This document shows, piece after piece, positions 33,926 to 44,950 of a stretch of 64,000 nucleotides of DNA. The stretch is taken from the NCBI GenBank assembly GCA_027627225.1, contig CM051030.1:7008001-7072000 (forward strand), read 5' to 3'. How positions within the stretch are numbered: position 1 is the stretch's first letter; the number at the start of each line of letters is the position of its first letter. The notes under the pieces were generated by a model. The model worked only from the letters and a program-made list of their open reading frames with translations. It did not search any database and was not told the DNA's origin. The translations under genes and the position numbers were made by a program. Source of the DNA: Congeria kusceri (lineage: Eukaryota > Mollusca > Bivalvia > Myida > Dreissenidae).

Positions 33926-35080
33926 TTGTATATCGTACTATCAGCGTAACGCAGGCGTCCACTACCAGTCATCATTCTCAACAACAACAAATGGGTGACG
34001 AATAATCAGGAAATATACAAATCACTATAAGACACACAAATAAATACCATAGGTGGTTGGGTGTTTATAAAGCGGTGTTCGGTTTAGCTTGCCGACAGCT
34101 CGAATGATTTCTTATATGCCCCAATCTGCACTATATGTGTGTGCTTTGGCTCTGATTGGTCTGATATTAACAAACTGACCAAACCAGTTGACTATCACTT
34201 GACACAATACACATACACATAATCGAACGATAATATCTATATCAAAGGTATGTAAGAAGATTATGTTACCGTAATTTCCTGAAAAAATGCGATACTATGA
34301 AACGCGCGTTACTACGAACAAATCCGTGTCTCCCGTGACTATTCGTAGAATCGCTATTCGACTAAATACTAAAACGCATCCGGCAACGTTAGTACATGTG
34401 GCTACGGAATGGAACGCTTATTAAAACATGATGACATTTAGCAAGTTGGGATATTTTAAAGATTTCTTTAACAGGATTAGACGTACTTTAAAAGGTTTTC
34501 CAATAGGTAACATATTTTGTTATTTTGTTTTAATTTCTTTCTCTTGTACTTTACTTTAATAAATTGCCTTACTACATTTTTTAATTTATAGTATATAGCA
34601 TTTTTACAGTTATCTTAGCAGTTATTTATTAGATTTTATTTTAAAATGGTATAATTATCAAAAGTACTACGGTCGTTTTAAATTAATGCATTGTAGCCTC
34701 CGTTCAATACGTCATTAGATGTTCAGTCAATCGTGACGTAACGCCCGCCTTAGTTTTCTCTGTTCAGATTTGTACTGGAGATCGTACCGTTCAGATGTAC
34801 TAAAGAAGAAATTTCCCCGCCCTCCCTCCCGTTCAATAAATTTCATGTAACGTTGAGTAAAATGTTATATTTCAATATTGTTTTAAATATGTATGTTTGT
34901 TCATATATATGTATGTTGTTCATAATCTGTGAGTTTTCGGCCGCGACTGGTGCTGATTACTTTGTTTAATATAAATAAATGGATAGTCATTAATAAAGTC
35001 CCGGCCATTATATGGCCAAAATAAAGAATTACTATCCGTAGTTTTGGTGTTCTTGTTATTTACTTTGCAATAATTACTGC
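33926..35080. other. intergenic, part of a duplicated segment
   Basis: From about 34,370 the sequence (CATCCGGCAACGTTAGTACA...) is a diverged copy of about 63,120 onward. No exon was seen. Confidence 0.45.
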
Positions 35081-35225
35081 ATTAAAGGGATTTATTAAAA
35101 ATAGTATACAAAGAAAACAACTTTAATTAAAAGCGTTGTTTTTGCCGGGAATCGAGCCTACAACCATCGGAAACAAAAGTCTGTTGCGCTTACCACTCGG
35201 CCATTCTGACTTTCGATCATAGTTT
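35081..35225 (-). repeat. tRNA-like SINE head beside an AAAGGGA terminus
   Basis: The minus strand has the A-box TGGCCGAGTGGTAAGCG and the B-box-like GGCTCGATTCCC, as in Leu/Ser-type tRNAs. ATTAAAGGGA at 35,081-35,090 resembles the termini of the TIR elements in the G1 and G3 introns. Confidence 0.55.
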
Positions 35226-35279
35226 TGAATTTTAAACGCAATGCAAGTGACACACGTGTTTCCCAAAACACCGATGTCA

Positions 35280-36390
35280 TCTAGTTTGATTGTCAGATTG
35301 TCATCTTCTCTGATTGTCATTTTGTCTGACTGGCATTTGTCTGATTGCCATCTTGTCTGATTGTCATTGTTTCTGATTGTCAGACTGTCATCTTGTCTGA
35401 ATGTCATCTTGTCTGATTGTCTGTCTTATGGTCTGACTGTCATTTTGCATGATCATATTACTGTCATATATTCTGTCTGTTAATCTGACTGTTATCTTTT
35501 CTGATTGTCATTCTTGGCTGTCTGTCTTTTGTCTCCTTTTCTGATTGTCATTTTGTCTGACTGCCATTGTATCGTTGTGTCATTTTGTCTGACTGTCTGC
35601 TTCATTGTCTTTGATTGTCTGACAATCATTATGTCTGACGGCCTTCTTGTCTGACTGCATGACTGTTAACTTATCTAACTGTCATTTCGTCTGATTGTCT
35701 GATTGCCATTTTGTTTTCATGTCATCTTGTCTGATTGTATGTTTGACATCTTGTCTAGTTGTCATTTTGTCCAGTTGTCATGTTGTCTGATTGTCATCTT
35801 GTCTAATTGTCATCTCTCTGATTATCTTATAGAATGGCTGTCATCTTGTCTAACTGTCATCTTTTCTAATTGGCTGACAGTCATCTTGTCTGATTGTCAT
35901 TTTGTCGGATTGTCTGATTGCATGACTGTCATCTTGTCTGACTGTCATCTTGTCTGACTGTCTGACTCTCATCGTGTTTGATTGTCTTATCGTAATCTTG
36001 TCTCATTGTCATTTTTTTGATTGTCTGAATGTCATCTTGTCTAACTTTTATCTTGTCTGATTGTTGACTGTCATTTTGTCAGATTGTCTGATTGCCATCT
36101 TGTCTGACTGTCATGTTTTCTGGTTGTATGACTGTCATTTTGTCTGACTGTCATTTGTCTGACTGTCATCTTGTCTGATTTCCATCTAGTCTGATAGTAA
36201 TTTTGTCTGAGTGTCTCAATTCAATCTGACAGTCTGACTGTAATTTTGTCTGACTGCCTGATTGTCATCTTGTCTGAATGGCATCTTGTCTGACTGTCGT
36301 TGCTTCTGTCGGATTGCTCTGTCTGAGTGTTTATCATGTTGTCTCTCTGTTCGTTTGTCAATTTGCTTTACCGTCGTTTTATCTGTCATT
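35280..36390. repeat. degenerate TGTCTGATTGTCAT-type tandem repeat upstream of G4
   Basis: About 1.1 kb consists of degenerate TGTCTGACTGTCATCTTG words with an irregular period of about 14-17 bp. A shorter relative lies at 63,395-63,620, at the same place relative to the G7 start. Confidence 0.9.
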
Positions 36391-36466
36391 ACTGAATGTC
36401 CTTCTCAACATACTATAACCGTGTGGTAAACTTGTTTCCATACTGTTCTTATTTCAGTTTCAAAAG

Positions 36467-36543
36467 ATGCAGTCATTACAATGTTTCCTGGTTTTGTTGG
36501 GCTGCGTAGCTTTGTCCAAGGCATTTTATTTTTGACAAAAAAG
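36467..36543 (+). pseudogene. G4 exon 1: signal peptide with stop
   Basis: MQSLQCFLVLLGCVALSKAF is followed by Y-F and a TGA at 36,533-36,535, then the donor GTAATG. The exon is 77 nt, against 79 in G7. The preceding TTTCAGTTTCAAAAG is the same in G7 and suggests a 5'-UTR splice acceptor. Confidence 0.75.
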
Positions 36544-36865
36544 GTAATGAGCTTACATGATATAAAGTTTTGAAAGGATAGTAGATACATTTATATAACG
36601 CGAAGAATCGTTCCAAGTGTTGCATGTAGGTCATTTTTACCCGCTTGTACGCAATGTCGGTAAATATTTATCGCCATTTTACTTGTCCATATAATTAATA
36701 AAATTGTTCCCCTTTAAGTTAGGTCGTTAAAATAATATAAGTTCCCTAGTTTCTGAAAAAATGACAGAGTGATTGTTTTATTATTACACAATATTATGTA
36801 TTACATATATGTTACAATATAAAAAAATTTACGTTTTGTTTGCTTAAGTTGCTTTTGTCGTAAGG

Positions 36866-36982
36866 GCAGGTTGTGCGCTTACAAAGGTTTACTATACCGC
36901 AATGGACAGTCGTTTAGAGACGATTGCAGCACGTGCATATGTCGTAACGGCGCCATCAGGTGCAATAAAAGAGCATGCAATG
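36866..36982 (+). pseudogene. G4 exon 2: SD1 module with lost acceptor
   Basis: RLCAYKGLLYRNGQSFRDD is followed by C-S-T-C-I-C-R-N-G-A-I-R-C-N-K-R-A-C and the donor GTACTA. All six cysteines are kept. The dinucleotide before the start is GG where G7 has AG. Confidence 0.75.
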
Positions 36983-37405
36983 GTACTATTTTTTTATTTT
37001 TGCACATTATACTGTTGTTAAAGAGATTCTTTGAACAATACTAATGGAAACAGTGTCCGTTTATAAGCGGAGCTGTTGCAAGCAGTGATAATTCCAACAC
37101 GTGTGTTATTGATGATCCATTATTATTTTTAAGTATTAATGCATTAACGAAAGGACTTATATCAATACAAATATTATACGTATTCATATGTCACCATAAG
37201 TCATTGATATTTAATTGAAATTGATATAATGTTGCTGTTTTCATCTGATTAAATTCACAGTCCTTTTCGAACAAAATATATGTATATGTAAAATCACCTT
37301 AAATAATATTGATTCATGTAAAATACTTTGTCACTTGTCCAAATACCTTTAGAGTAGAAATAAATCGTCCAAAAATGTTGCTCAATGCTTAAAATAACTT
37401 TTAAG

Positions 37406-37534
37406 GTAAAACAATCTACTGTCGAGCCATAAAACCTGATCCCTTCGGAATATGCGTTGAAACGTGTTGCAATGACCACGACTGCCCAGGCACTCAATAA
37501 TGCTGCTCCAGAGAATGTGGGCACATGTGCATGG
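37406..37534 (+). pseudogene. G4 exon 3: WAP with in-frame stop
   Basis: This 129-nt exon runs from TTTTAAG to GTAGGC, phase 1-1. The WAP cysteine order is present (C-R-A...I-C-V-E-T-C...HDCPGTQ), with TAA at 37,498-37,500, then C-C-S-R-E-C-G-H-M-C. Confidence 0.75.
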
Positions 37535-37548
37535 GTAGGCATCTTTTA

Positions 37549-38157
37549 ATGCCCCTGAAGGAGGGAATATTGAAATCAAACCGTCAGTGCGTCCTCGCGT
37601 CCGTCTATTAGTCCGTCCGTCAGTTAGTCCGTCCAGCTAAGGTTAAAGTCCAATGTCTCGAATACTATCCGAGGTATTTGCTTGAAACTTAAAATAATCC
37701 TTACTATCAACCTCTCTACCAGGGATAGCAACCTCCATAACTCTGTTCTCTATTTTCCAGATGTATGCCCCCTTTTTATCTTAGTAATTTTGGTTTAAGT
37801 TGTTCATAATTCCAATAGCTTGAATACTACCAAAGGTATTTACTTTAAACTTAAAATACATCTTGAATATCACCGTCTCCACCAGGGAAAGCAACCCAAT
37901 AACTCTGTTTTGTATATTGACATATTTATTTCCCTTATTTAACTTGGAAATTTTGGTTAAAGTTATCCATAAAGTTCAATAGCTTGAATACTATTAAAGG
38001 TATTTACATTTTGGTTAAATGTTTCGTAGGTTTTTTTTTTCCAGAGCAGCCATTTTGACTGATGTAATGAAGTTTACATTTTTATTTCACTTTTATTTTT
38101 ACAAAGATTCATTTTGGTGTCGATGTGGCACTTACTGAAAGCGTCTTCGGGGGCATA
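37549..38157. mobile_element. non-autonomous TIR element in G4 intron 3
   Basis: It begins ATGCCCCTGAAGG and ends CTTCGGGGGCAT, an inverted pair. It contains CCGTCCGTC runs and about two and a half copies of a 160-bp direct repeat (TTGAATACTA...AGGTATTT...CCAGGGAWAGCAACC). Confidence 0.6.
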
Positions 38158-38232
38158 TGCCACCTGATAGTGAAGCACTTGTTTTCTAACTAAATTGTAT
38201 GTCGCATTATATAAATAGCATAGGCAGTTGAG

Positions 38233-38406
38233 GGGTATAGTATATAAATATCACACCCCATAGAGGGTGATACAATGTATTGTCAACCCGAGAATGGTAA
38301 TGTCAACCGAGGCATAAGCCGAGGTTGACATTACCGTTTCAAGGGTTGACAATACGTTGTATGAGGTCTGCCAGTCACTGAGGTGTGATATTTATTTTAT
38401 TATACC
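38233..38406. mobile_element. foldback element with 14-bp perfect termini
   Basis: ATAAATATCACACC at 38,244-38,257 is exactly inverted at 38,382-38,395, and similarity extends outward to GGTATA/TATACC. Inner arms (TTGTCAACCC..GGTAATGTCAACC) pair around CGAGGCATAAGCCGAG. Confidence 0.8.
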
Positions 38407-38540
38407 GAACAATAAAAACAAGGAAACATAATATGCAAGATAACGGATTTAATTATCAACTTCAAACGACTTTCAGTCAAGAAAATTACTTTCCATGGAA
38501 TTGAAGTTAACATTACAGTTGTGCATGTGAGGGGTTATAT

Positions 38541-40589
38541 TCAAATAGGATCCATTATTACCGTAACTTTGGGCTGGGAAATTAGTTGAGGTGAGCCTGG
38601 AATCACATGAGCCACATTGTTTGGACGGTCACCATGATAATTGACAGTGTTTGATGACGACAAAACATGATCACTGTTGCATGGTCCAACTGTTCCTGTT
38701 GTTGGCAAGTTTATAATGCTGCCTGTATTTGCAACAGTAGTCCCGATATCTGAAAAGTCATTTTCTAAGGAAAAAAAGGAATCCAGGTACTTGACTGTCA
38801 ACTCAGAACTTGCTGACGCCAATGAATTGGGCAGGCCGGCTAAGGTGCAGTTACAGGCATCCGACATATGTCGCTGTGTTGTCTCTGTTAGTCTACGAGA
38901 TTAGCTTTTTATGGAAGTTTCTGATTTATGCCCACTGCCCTATCAAGAGCATGTATGGAAGTAGCTGTGATGCAGTGACTTGTATACCGGTATGATAGTC
39001 CAGCCAATGATTATATGTTTATTATCATTTGGCTAAGAGTGTTTTTTCCGAAAGCAGCATTGTAGTACCATTCGAGATCTGCTGAGTTATAGCTTTCCAG
39101 CGGCCTCTGCCACATGTCATTACACTCGGGATGCAGCTTCTGGCAATATTCTTTAAAACTCTTTACAGGGCATGTATCTCCTTACCGGGCGTACATCCTC
39201 GCTTCCCCAATTGTGTCATCTGGACCGGAATCAGCACTAAAATATATAGTTCATTTTTACCAGTTATCTATACAGAAAAAGATCAATTACAATTAAATAA
39301 CATCATTATTTGGTTATTTACTTTAGTTATTGTTCATTATTATTTGGTTATTTACTTTCGTCATTTTTCATTGATGTCATCATTGAAAGTATGTTTTATG
39401 TTTAATACTGATATGATATAACAATTGCCATGGTAAATAGTAGAATAACAATTGGACATACCCATGGTTTTTGTCAGCTTCATCAACAACTTGACAGACG
39501 TATTCTCGTCTTTCTGAACAGCAAATGTTGACTTTGTCATCTGCCTCAGATTTTCTTGACCTCCCCGACAGGGATGGAACATTATATCGAACCACACCTT
39601 TAAGCAGTAAAAGCTCATTTTTAGAAAAGAACCACACTTTAAATCAATAAAAGCACATTTTAGTGTATATGCATTTTCATAATATATGTGTTATTCATGC
39701 TGGTACATTTAAATCGTTTATTATGATTGATTCTTGGTATTCAAAACATCTAAATGCTATGTTGTGAGTCGGGATTTAGCCACACCGCACGACGTTCGGG
39801 GTTTAGGCGAATACCGGAGGTGACGTCATTCGGCGGGAGACACAACTTAACATGCAGGAGACGACCGGCCGATCGAGAACAGAGCTCTGAATTGTATCTG
39901 TATTTTAACCTGTTTTATCAAACTTTAAAGACTTCGAGTAGTACATTATAGTACTTTAGTTAGAACTCATTTTAGGTATATGCAGTTTAAGAAATTCTCA
40001 TTGCTTTCATTAAATATGGAATGTAATATCTAGGCCCAAGCTGTAAGTATACTGTAAAAAACACTGTGAAATTTGGATACACTAAAATTTACCTTGTTTT
40101 GAAGGCCAACTGGAGTGCCGGTGTTGAAGGCCAAGTTGTCTGGGTGCATCAAACGCATTAGGTCATCAGGGGCTATCTCTTTCTTGTGGTCCACTGATCC
40201 TTTCCCCGTTTTTGAAGGTCTACCAGTTTTGCTTTAAAAATTTAGTTTGTAGTTTAAAATGCATTATCGTTATACATGTAAATGTCAATTTGGCAGTTTT
40301 CTGTTAGATATTCAGTAAGTCCATATTTAATGTTGTGCAGTGACGACTTCTTCAATTCGTCGCCCTTTTCCGTACATAAGGATGCAAAATATAGCCTAAG
40401 GTTACTGTTCAACACGTTTTTTGGTAGCTTCTCAAAATTAGCATTTTCCTGTCCCAAAAACTCCCTGAACAGCCTTACACTACGTTTTAAACGAGGTTTT
40501 GTATTTTCAGAATCCTTAGATTGTTCTAGTTGTGCGATTGCATCGCTGGTTACCCTAGCAAAACGCCTAAAATTTATTGATTTTGCCAT
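38541..40589 (-). pseudogene. Crypton-derived (DUF3504, tyrosine-recombinase-like) gene relic
   Basis: On the minus strand: 40,589 downward encodes a SAM-like N-terminal region (FREFLGQENANFEKLPKNVL, then FASLCTEKGDELKKSSL). 40,234-40,094 gives LMRLMHPDNLAFNTGTPVGL, then Q-N-K and a GTAAAT donor. About 39,605-39,460 gives VWFDIMFHPCRGGQENLRQM, then after a 1-nt shift REYVCQVVDEADKNHG. 39,236-39,010 gives Y-A-R-stop-G-D-T-C-P-V, then KSFKEYCQKLHPECNDMWQR. About 38,990-38,541 carries Y-T-S-H-C-I-T-A-T, G-H-K-S-E-T-S-I-K-S-stop-S-R-R-L. Multi-exon DUF3504 proteins (KCTD1, QRICH1 and ZMYM relatives) are known to derive from Crypton transposons. Several stops and shifts show this copy is dead. It lies antisense within G4 intron 3. 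Confidence 0.75.
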
Positions 40590-40851
40590 TTGGTGTCTGG
40601 AATCATTTTATTGTCAAAACAGAAATGTCGTTTGGTTACGTTTGGTTACATTTATTGAAGCGCCGGAAGTAAACACAAGCGCTTCCCGATTAGATACGCT
40701 ATTGCCTCCCTTGATTTAAGGAAATGTTTTTACAGTTTAAGCATAACTACGAAGAAACGCACAATTTTATGTCATCCGGAGTTGAGTCTCTTTAAGGCTT
40801 TATTAAACTTACGTACAACTTATTATTGCGTTGCTTTCTATACAAAGCCAG

Positions 40852-40890
40852 TATCCGGATGTTTCTTAAACGGCGTGAATTACGAAGAAG
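40852..40890 (+). pseudogene. G4 exon 4: first half of split VWC SD1
   Basis: This 39-nt exon runs from CCAG to GTATTA, phase 1-1: S-G-C-F-L-N-G-V-N-Y-E-E-G. It matches the 45-nt G5 exon in size, phase and position. Confidence 0.65.
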
Positions 40891-40934
40891 GTATTATGAT
40901 TTATTCTGTTAAGAATAGTAAATTAATATAAAAT

Positions 40935-40987
40935 AATAATAATAATAATAATAATTTTACTACTACTACTACTAATAATAATAATAC

Positions 40988-41020
<33 letters not shown>

Positions 41021-41052
41021 CGATGATGAGGTGATGATGATGACGATGATAT
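40935..41052. repeat. (AAT)n(ACT)n(GAT)n array in the split-VWC intron
   Basis: Trinucleotide repeats begin about 45 bp after the exon 4 donor. The homologous G5 intron also holds an (ACT)n array in gene sense. Confidence 0.9.
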
Positions 41053-41141
41053 GCATGCATTTCGTCCCTTCAAAGCCAAAATTGATCATTACCATATATG
41101 TAAGGGCCCCTCTGGCTTCAAGAGGCAATATTGTGTTATAG

Positions 41142-41298
41142 AAGAAACTATGCCGTTTGTGACCATTAACCCGTGCCAAGTATGCATCTGTCGCAACAGT
41201 TCCGTGCATTGCGAGATGATGGTGTCCCAGCTTGTGTCGGCTACACGCCGCCCTGTGATTGCTGCCGATTATGCGAGATCAGGACCCCTTGGCGTACA
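41142..41298 (+). pseudogene. G4 exon 5: rest of VWC, frameshifted
   Basis: After TTATAG in phase 1, E-E-T-M-P-F-V-T-I-N-P-C-Q-V-C-I-C, then R-N-S-S-V-H-C-E-M-M. One frame over, P-A-C-V-G-Y-T-P-P-C-D-C-C-R-L-C-E. Together this is a nearly complete VWC (SD1+SD2) with a single-base shift between halves. A donor ACA^GTAAAG follows. Confidence 0.6.
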
Positions 41299-41454
41299 GT
41301 AAAGACCGACGAATTATCGACACAATGCAAACAAGTGTTTTGTGGGGCGATTTAAGATCGTAGACAAACAGAAGCATAAAAAACGTGGATACCGTAAAAT
41401 CCGTGCGTTGTTATGATTGTTTTATTTACTTATATTTGTTTGTTTTAAAACTAG

Positions 41455-41602
41455 AAGCTTATCACTCGCGGTGGCATTGGTTACTGGAGTACCATGGAGA
41501 AGTAGCCGCTGCGAGAAGTTTGCCACCGTGAGTGAAAATTTGGAAGAATGTATGGGATACCAATGTGAGGATGTTAAAGACTTATTTCTAAGATCAGTTT
41601 GA
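41455..41602 (+). pseudogene. possible G4 last exon
   Basis: After AACTAG, one frame reads C-E-K-F-A-T-V-S-E-N-L-E-E-C-M-G-Y-Q-C-E-D-V-K and ends with TGA. The phase does not fit the preceding exon well, so its link to G4 is tentative. Confidence 0.3.
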
Positions 41603-42379
41603 TGTTAGAATTATTATTTTATGACCCTGCCGCAAAAATGTTCCATTTGTGGTCTGGGTATATATACACTTATATTATGAGTTAAAATGAAAAACCAATC
41701 GAGATAAATAAACGTTGACGTAACAACGCAAGGATTTTAAGGTGTGCACGTGTTTTTCTACTTGTCCACGATTTAAATTCGCGCCATTTGATCTGACTAT
41801 GGTCACGTGGTACTTCATGCTGGCAGAGATTTAAATATCTGCGCGCTGGTTGAATAACTAAAGGAGTTATTTGAAGATGTCACACAACACTTAAATATCC
41901 TGTTTAACGCCTAGATTAACAAGCCATTCGTGAATGCACACATGCATAAGAAGACTGCAAATTAATGCTGAGTTTAACTTTCAAGTGTAGATCCAATAAA
42001 CATGCATGTATCTACATTTACGTACGCATATCAAGGAAGTCGAACGACAATAACAAACACCCTAGACTCAAGTGTAGACATCAATTAAAATTTATCTGAA
42101 CTCCTACGCTAGCGCATAGTATTCTGGGTAGCCATACACCTTTCTTAGAGACACTACGAACGTTATACTTTTAATTCGGTTATTTGCCCACGAGCAAACG
42201 CGATTATTCCTAGCTATATATTTTTATTTTTATTATAACACTATGTCAAGTATTCTTAAAAATGATTTTAATAGTATTTTGTTCCCTTTTTGGGCAACTA
42301 TATTTCGCCTCTTTACCATCGCTTTTGATTGGCTCCTTCGAATCTCGCCTTCTTAGAATTTGAAGTAAGTATTACCATA
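41603..42379. other. intergenic, no gene seen
   Basis: AT-rich; no exon or clear repeat apart from ordinary low-complexity stretches. Confidence 0.4.
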
Positions 42380-43356
42380 CTGGCGCAGTGCCTAAATCCG
42401 CCACATTTGGGGGGGTTTTGTACGACATTTTCAAAAGTTGTTTACCGATTGACATAAACATTTACATAAATCAAGTTAGGTTTAACGTGCACTTGCTTGC
42501 GTGTTTTGGTTACATTTCAAATACTTGGCAAATTAAAAATAATTATTGAAATTGAAGGCCTAAACAGTGAAAAAAAATGAGCGTCGGAGTGCCTAAATCC
42601 GCCACCCCTCTTTAAAATGTTAAAATTGCTCGAAAAAAATAAATAAAATATTCTTTGATAAATTCTGTTTTCAAAGCAACTTCTGTTGACTTCTATTGAA
42701 AAATATCCCACTTTTGTTTATTTAAGCTTCATTTTATAGTGTTTAAAATACAGCACGGTGATCCGAAGTTGCTTGGTGAAAATCGTAGATCAGGAACCGT
42801 GACATGCTTATTCCACATTTGACTATTGTTCTTATTTAATTTTCTTTATTAAGCAGCTCGATGTCTGTTGTTAATACAATGTTTCAATTTCTTCAAATAC
42901 TCGTTTGTATTTCTAAAAATAGCTCTGAAACTGATGCCCTGCGTGCGCGTGGGACAAATAATGGGGGTTTTGAGTAGCGAGACATTTGCGCTCTTAATAA
43001 GCAGGTTTTTTTTCCCATATTCTAGTGTATATAATGCCAATGAATACAGGTTAATTTTATGCTGCACATGCTCACATGGACATAATATTAAAACACGATA
43101 ATTTAATTTTATCATGGACACCATGCGGGGCCTCAAAATTGCGCGTGCGCAGTATGATATAGATTCCCCTCATGCAGTTGCTTGCATTTAGGGGTTATGT
43201 ACAAAATAATTGGATTAAATATAAATAATTGCACAAATCAAGATGGAAACTTCAGCGCTGTTAAGTGCAAGTATCTGATTGATCGAGATCAGCAAAATAG
43301 AAATCGCCGGTAGATAAATTATTCGGATGGGGTGGCGGATTTAGGCACTGCGCCAG
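42380..43356. mobile_element. 977-bp TIR element with TA target duplication
   Basis: CTGGCGCAGTGCCTAAATCC... at 42,380-42,404 is exactly inverted at 43,332-43,356, and TA flanks both ends (42,378-42,379 and 43,357-43,358), as for Tc1/mariner-type insertion. A third, internal copy of GTGCCTAAATCCGCCACCCC lies at about 42,590-42,609 in the same direction as the left end. No transposase was seen. Confidence 0.85.
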
Positions 43357-43439
43357 TATATGGCTATACTATGCTCATGTTCTAATGACGTTCTTGCGCA
43401 AAACCAATCAAAGTGTAGGCTATATTCTAAGTAAGTTAG

Positions 43440-43760
43440 AACATTTTATGTTAAATCTTATTGGCTAAGAAGAGAATCGCTTCGCTGCTCTCGCCCCGCA
43501 ACATCTTAACCAATAAGACGATGTAAAAGTTCAGCGCATTTGACGCGTGGGTTTTAACAAATCAATTTATTCTACTAGGCTATATTGTAAATACACAGAT
43601 GGACAAATACGGAATATTACGCTAGTAACTTTTTCCAAGTGCATGTATTAAGTGGCTTGTTTGATGACGAGGCGGAGAATAGGAAACGTTCGTATTTGTA
43701 TCAAAACAATAGCCGGTTCATACATGTATGCACGCTACCGTACAAAAGTGTATTAAGCGT
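43440..43760. repeat. dispersed repeat shared with about 62,750-63,130
   Basis: It includes a small foldback, CTTATTGGCTAAGAAG...CATCTTAACCAATAAG, and a stretch AAAAGTTCAGYGCAYTTG...GTCAATACACAG resembling 63,020-63,110. Confidence 0.5.
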
Positions 43761-43852
43761 AACTGATTTAAAATTCCGCCAGTATAATTTTCGATAAAAC
43801 AGTATTAAGAACATAACATTACAGATACGTATTATAAATAATATTTACACTA

Positions 43853-44950
43853 GCGGGTCCGGGGGGGGGGGGGCGCATCCGGCGCGCACCCCCCAAAACT
43901 TCCGGACTATACATATATGGCATATATAAAACGGTCCAAACTGGAAATATATGCTAAAAAAATATTCTCTACCTTCGCTCGCTCAATTTGGTCAAAGATA
44001 CACATCCAATTCAGTAAAAAGACCTGACAAAGCCCGAACCCTACGATTTCTTACGTACACCGTAGTACCGGTGTAAAAGTTCATCGAAGACGATAAACTA
44101 TAGACAATGTGTATATATACCTTATTTGTAAATTATATTTTTTTAATTCATACAATGTATATTATATAAAGATGTCAGATGCAATACACCATTTGCAAAT
44201 GTCATATTGTTTTATGCATTCGTGAGAAATATATAACGTGAAAAATAGAGAGGAGTCCAAACCGTTGGCTCCAATTCCTGGCGATATCCAAGTTTTACCG
44301 GCACCATGACTCGTGTCAGCGAAATTGACAAACATTTCACATTATTAGTTCACCACGCAATCATACGAGTACATTTCACAATATTTCGTGTAAAACATGT
44401 TCGTCTGTCTGTCCGTTAGTTCGTTTCGATGAAACAAAAACACACTGGATAGCACATGTGAAGACAACTGCATGACTTTAAACGTGTGAGTTATTAAAAT
44501 TTAATGACATTAACTTCGAAAAGAGACCATGCAAACACATCGGTAAATGAAAAATGCAAATAATTATCGATGCGTGTGTGTTTGAATGTAGTCAGCTACG
44601 GATTTTAAATGTTTAAAGATGTTCCTGATATAACATTGAATGTCAAATACGAATTTAGTGGACAAACACATCAACAAGGGCAATTTACTGCCCAAAACAG
44701 GTGGGTGGCATACAGATGAACCAACATGTCATTCAAACATAATACGGTGAAGTATTAATTTATTCGGTGACACAAAGTGCATTTGATGATGAGGAGGATG
44801 AGGAGGATGATGATGATGATGCGCAAAGATTTATCATATATATTTGATACGGATTTGTGGCTGATCACTGCAGACAACATAAAGGGATTATAACTGCCCG
44901 ATCAAAAATTTACGCCCACCCCTAACCCGAAATCCTGGAACCGCCCCTGA
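43853..44950. mobile_element. probable non-autonomous element with G-rich termini
   Basis: It starts GCGGGTCCGGGGGG with a G run and ends TCCTGGAACCGCCCC, imperfectly inverted. Bounds are approximate. A GAT/GAG repeat lies inside at 44,785-44,822. Confidence 0.4.

Larger units (their letters stand above)
36467..41602 (+). pseudogene. G4: pseudogene of signal peptide-SD1-WAP-split VWC
   Basis: Exons 36467-36543 (signal peptide), 36866-36982 (SD1), 37406-37534 (WAP), 40852-40890 and 41142-41298 (split VWC), and perhaps 41455-41602 (last exon) follow the G5 order. Lesions: a 2-nt deletion and in-frame TGA at the end of exon 1; GG instead of AG before the SD1 exon; TAA within the WAP just before its CC pair; and a 1-nt frameshift inside the VWC. 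The third intron is about 3.3 kb and holds a TIR element, a foldback element and an antisense Crypton relic. The sister G7 at 63,690 lacks the first two lesions. No protein is expected, though unspliced or partial transcripts could exist. Confidence 0.75.

Noticed and set aside
32950..36390. CRISPR-like appearance of spaced repeats
   Set aside because: Units are contiguous and degenerate without unique spacers, and the genome is eukaryotic.
39361..39637. Two overlapping minus-strand ORFs as separate small genes
   Set aside because: They are the two frames of one DUF3504 exon broken by a 1-nt deletion.
40282..40719. Plus-strand ORF of 145 residues
   Set aside because: Shadow of the minus-strand DUF3504 exon.
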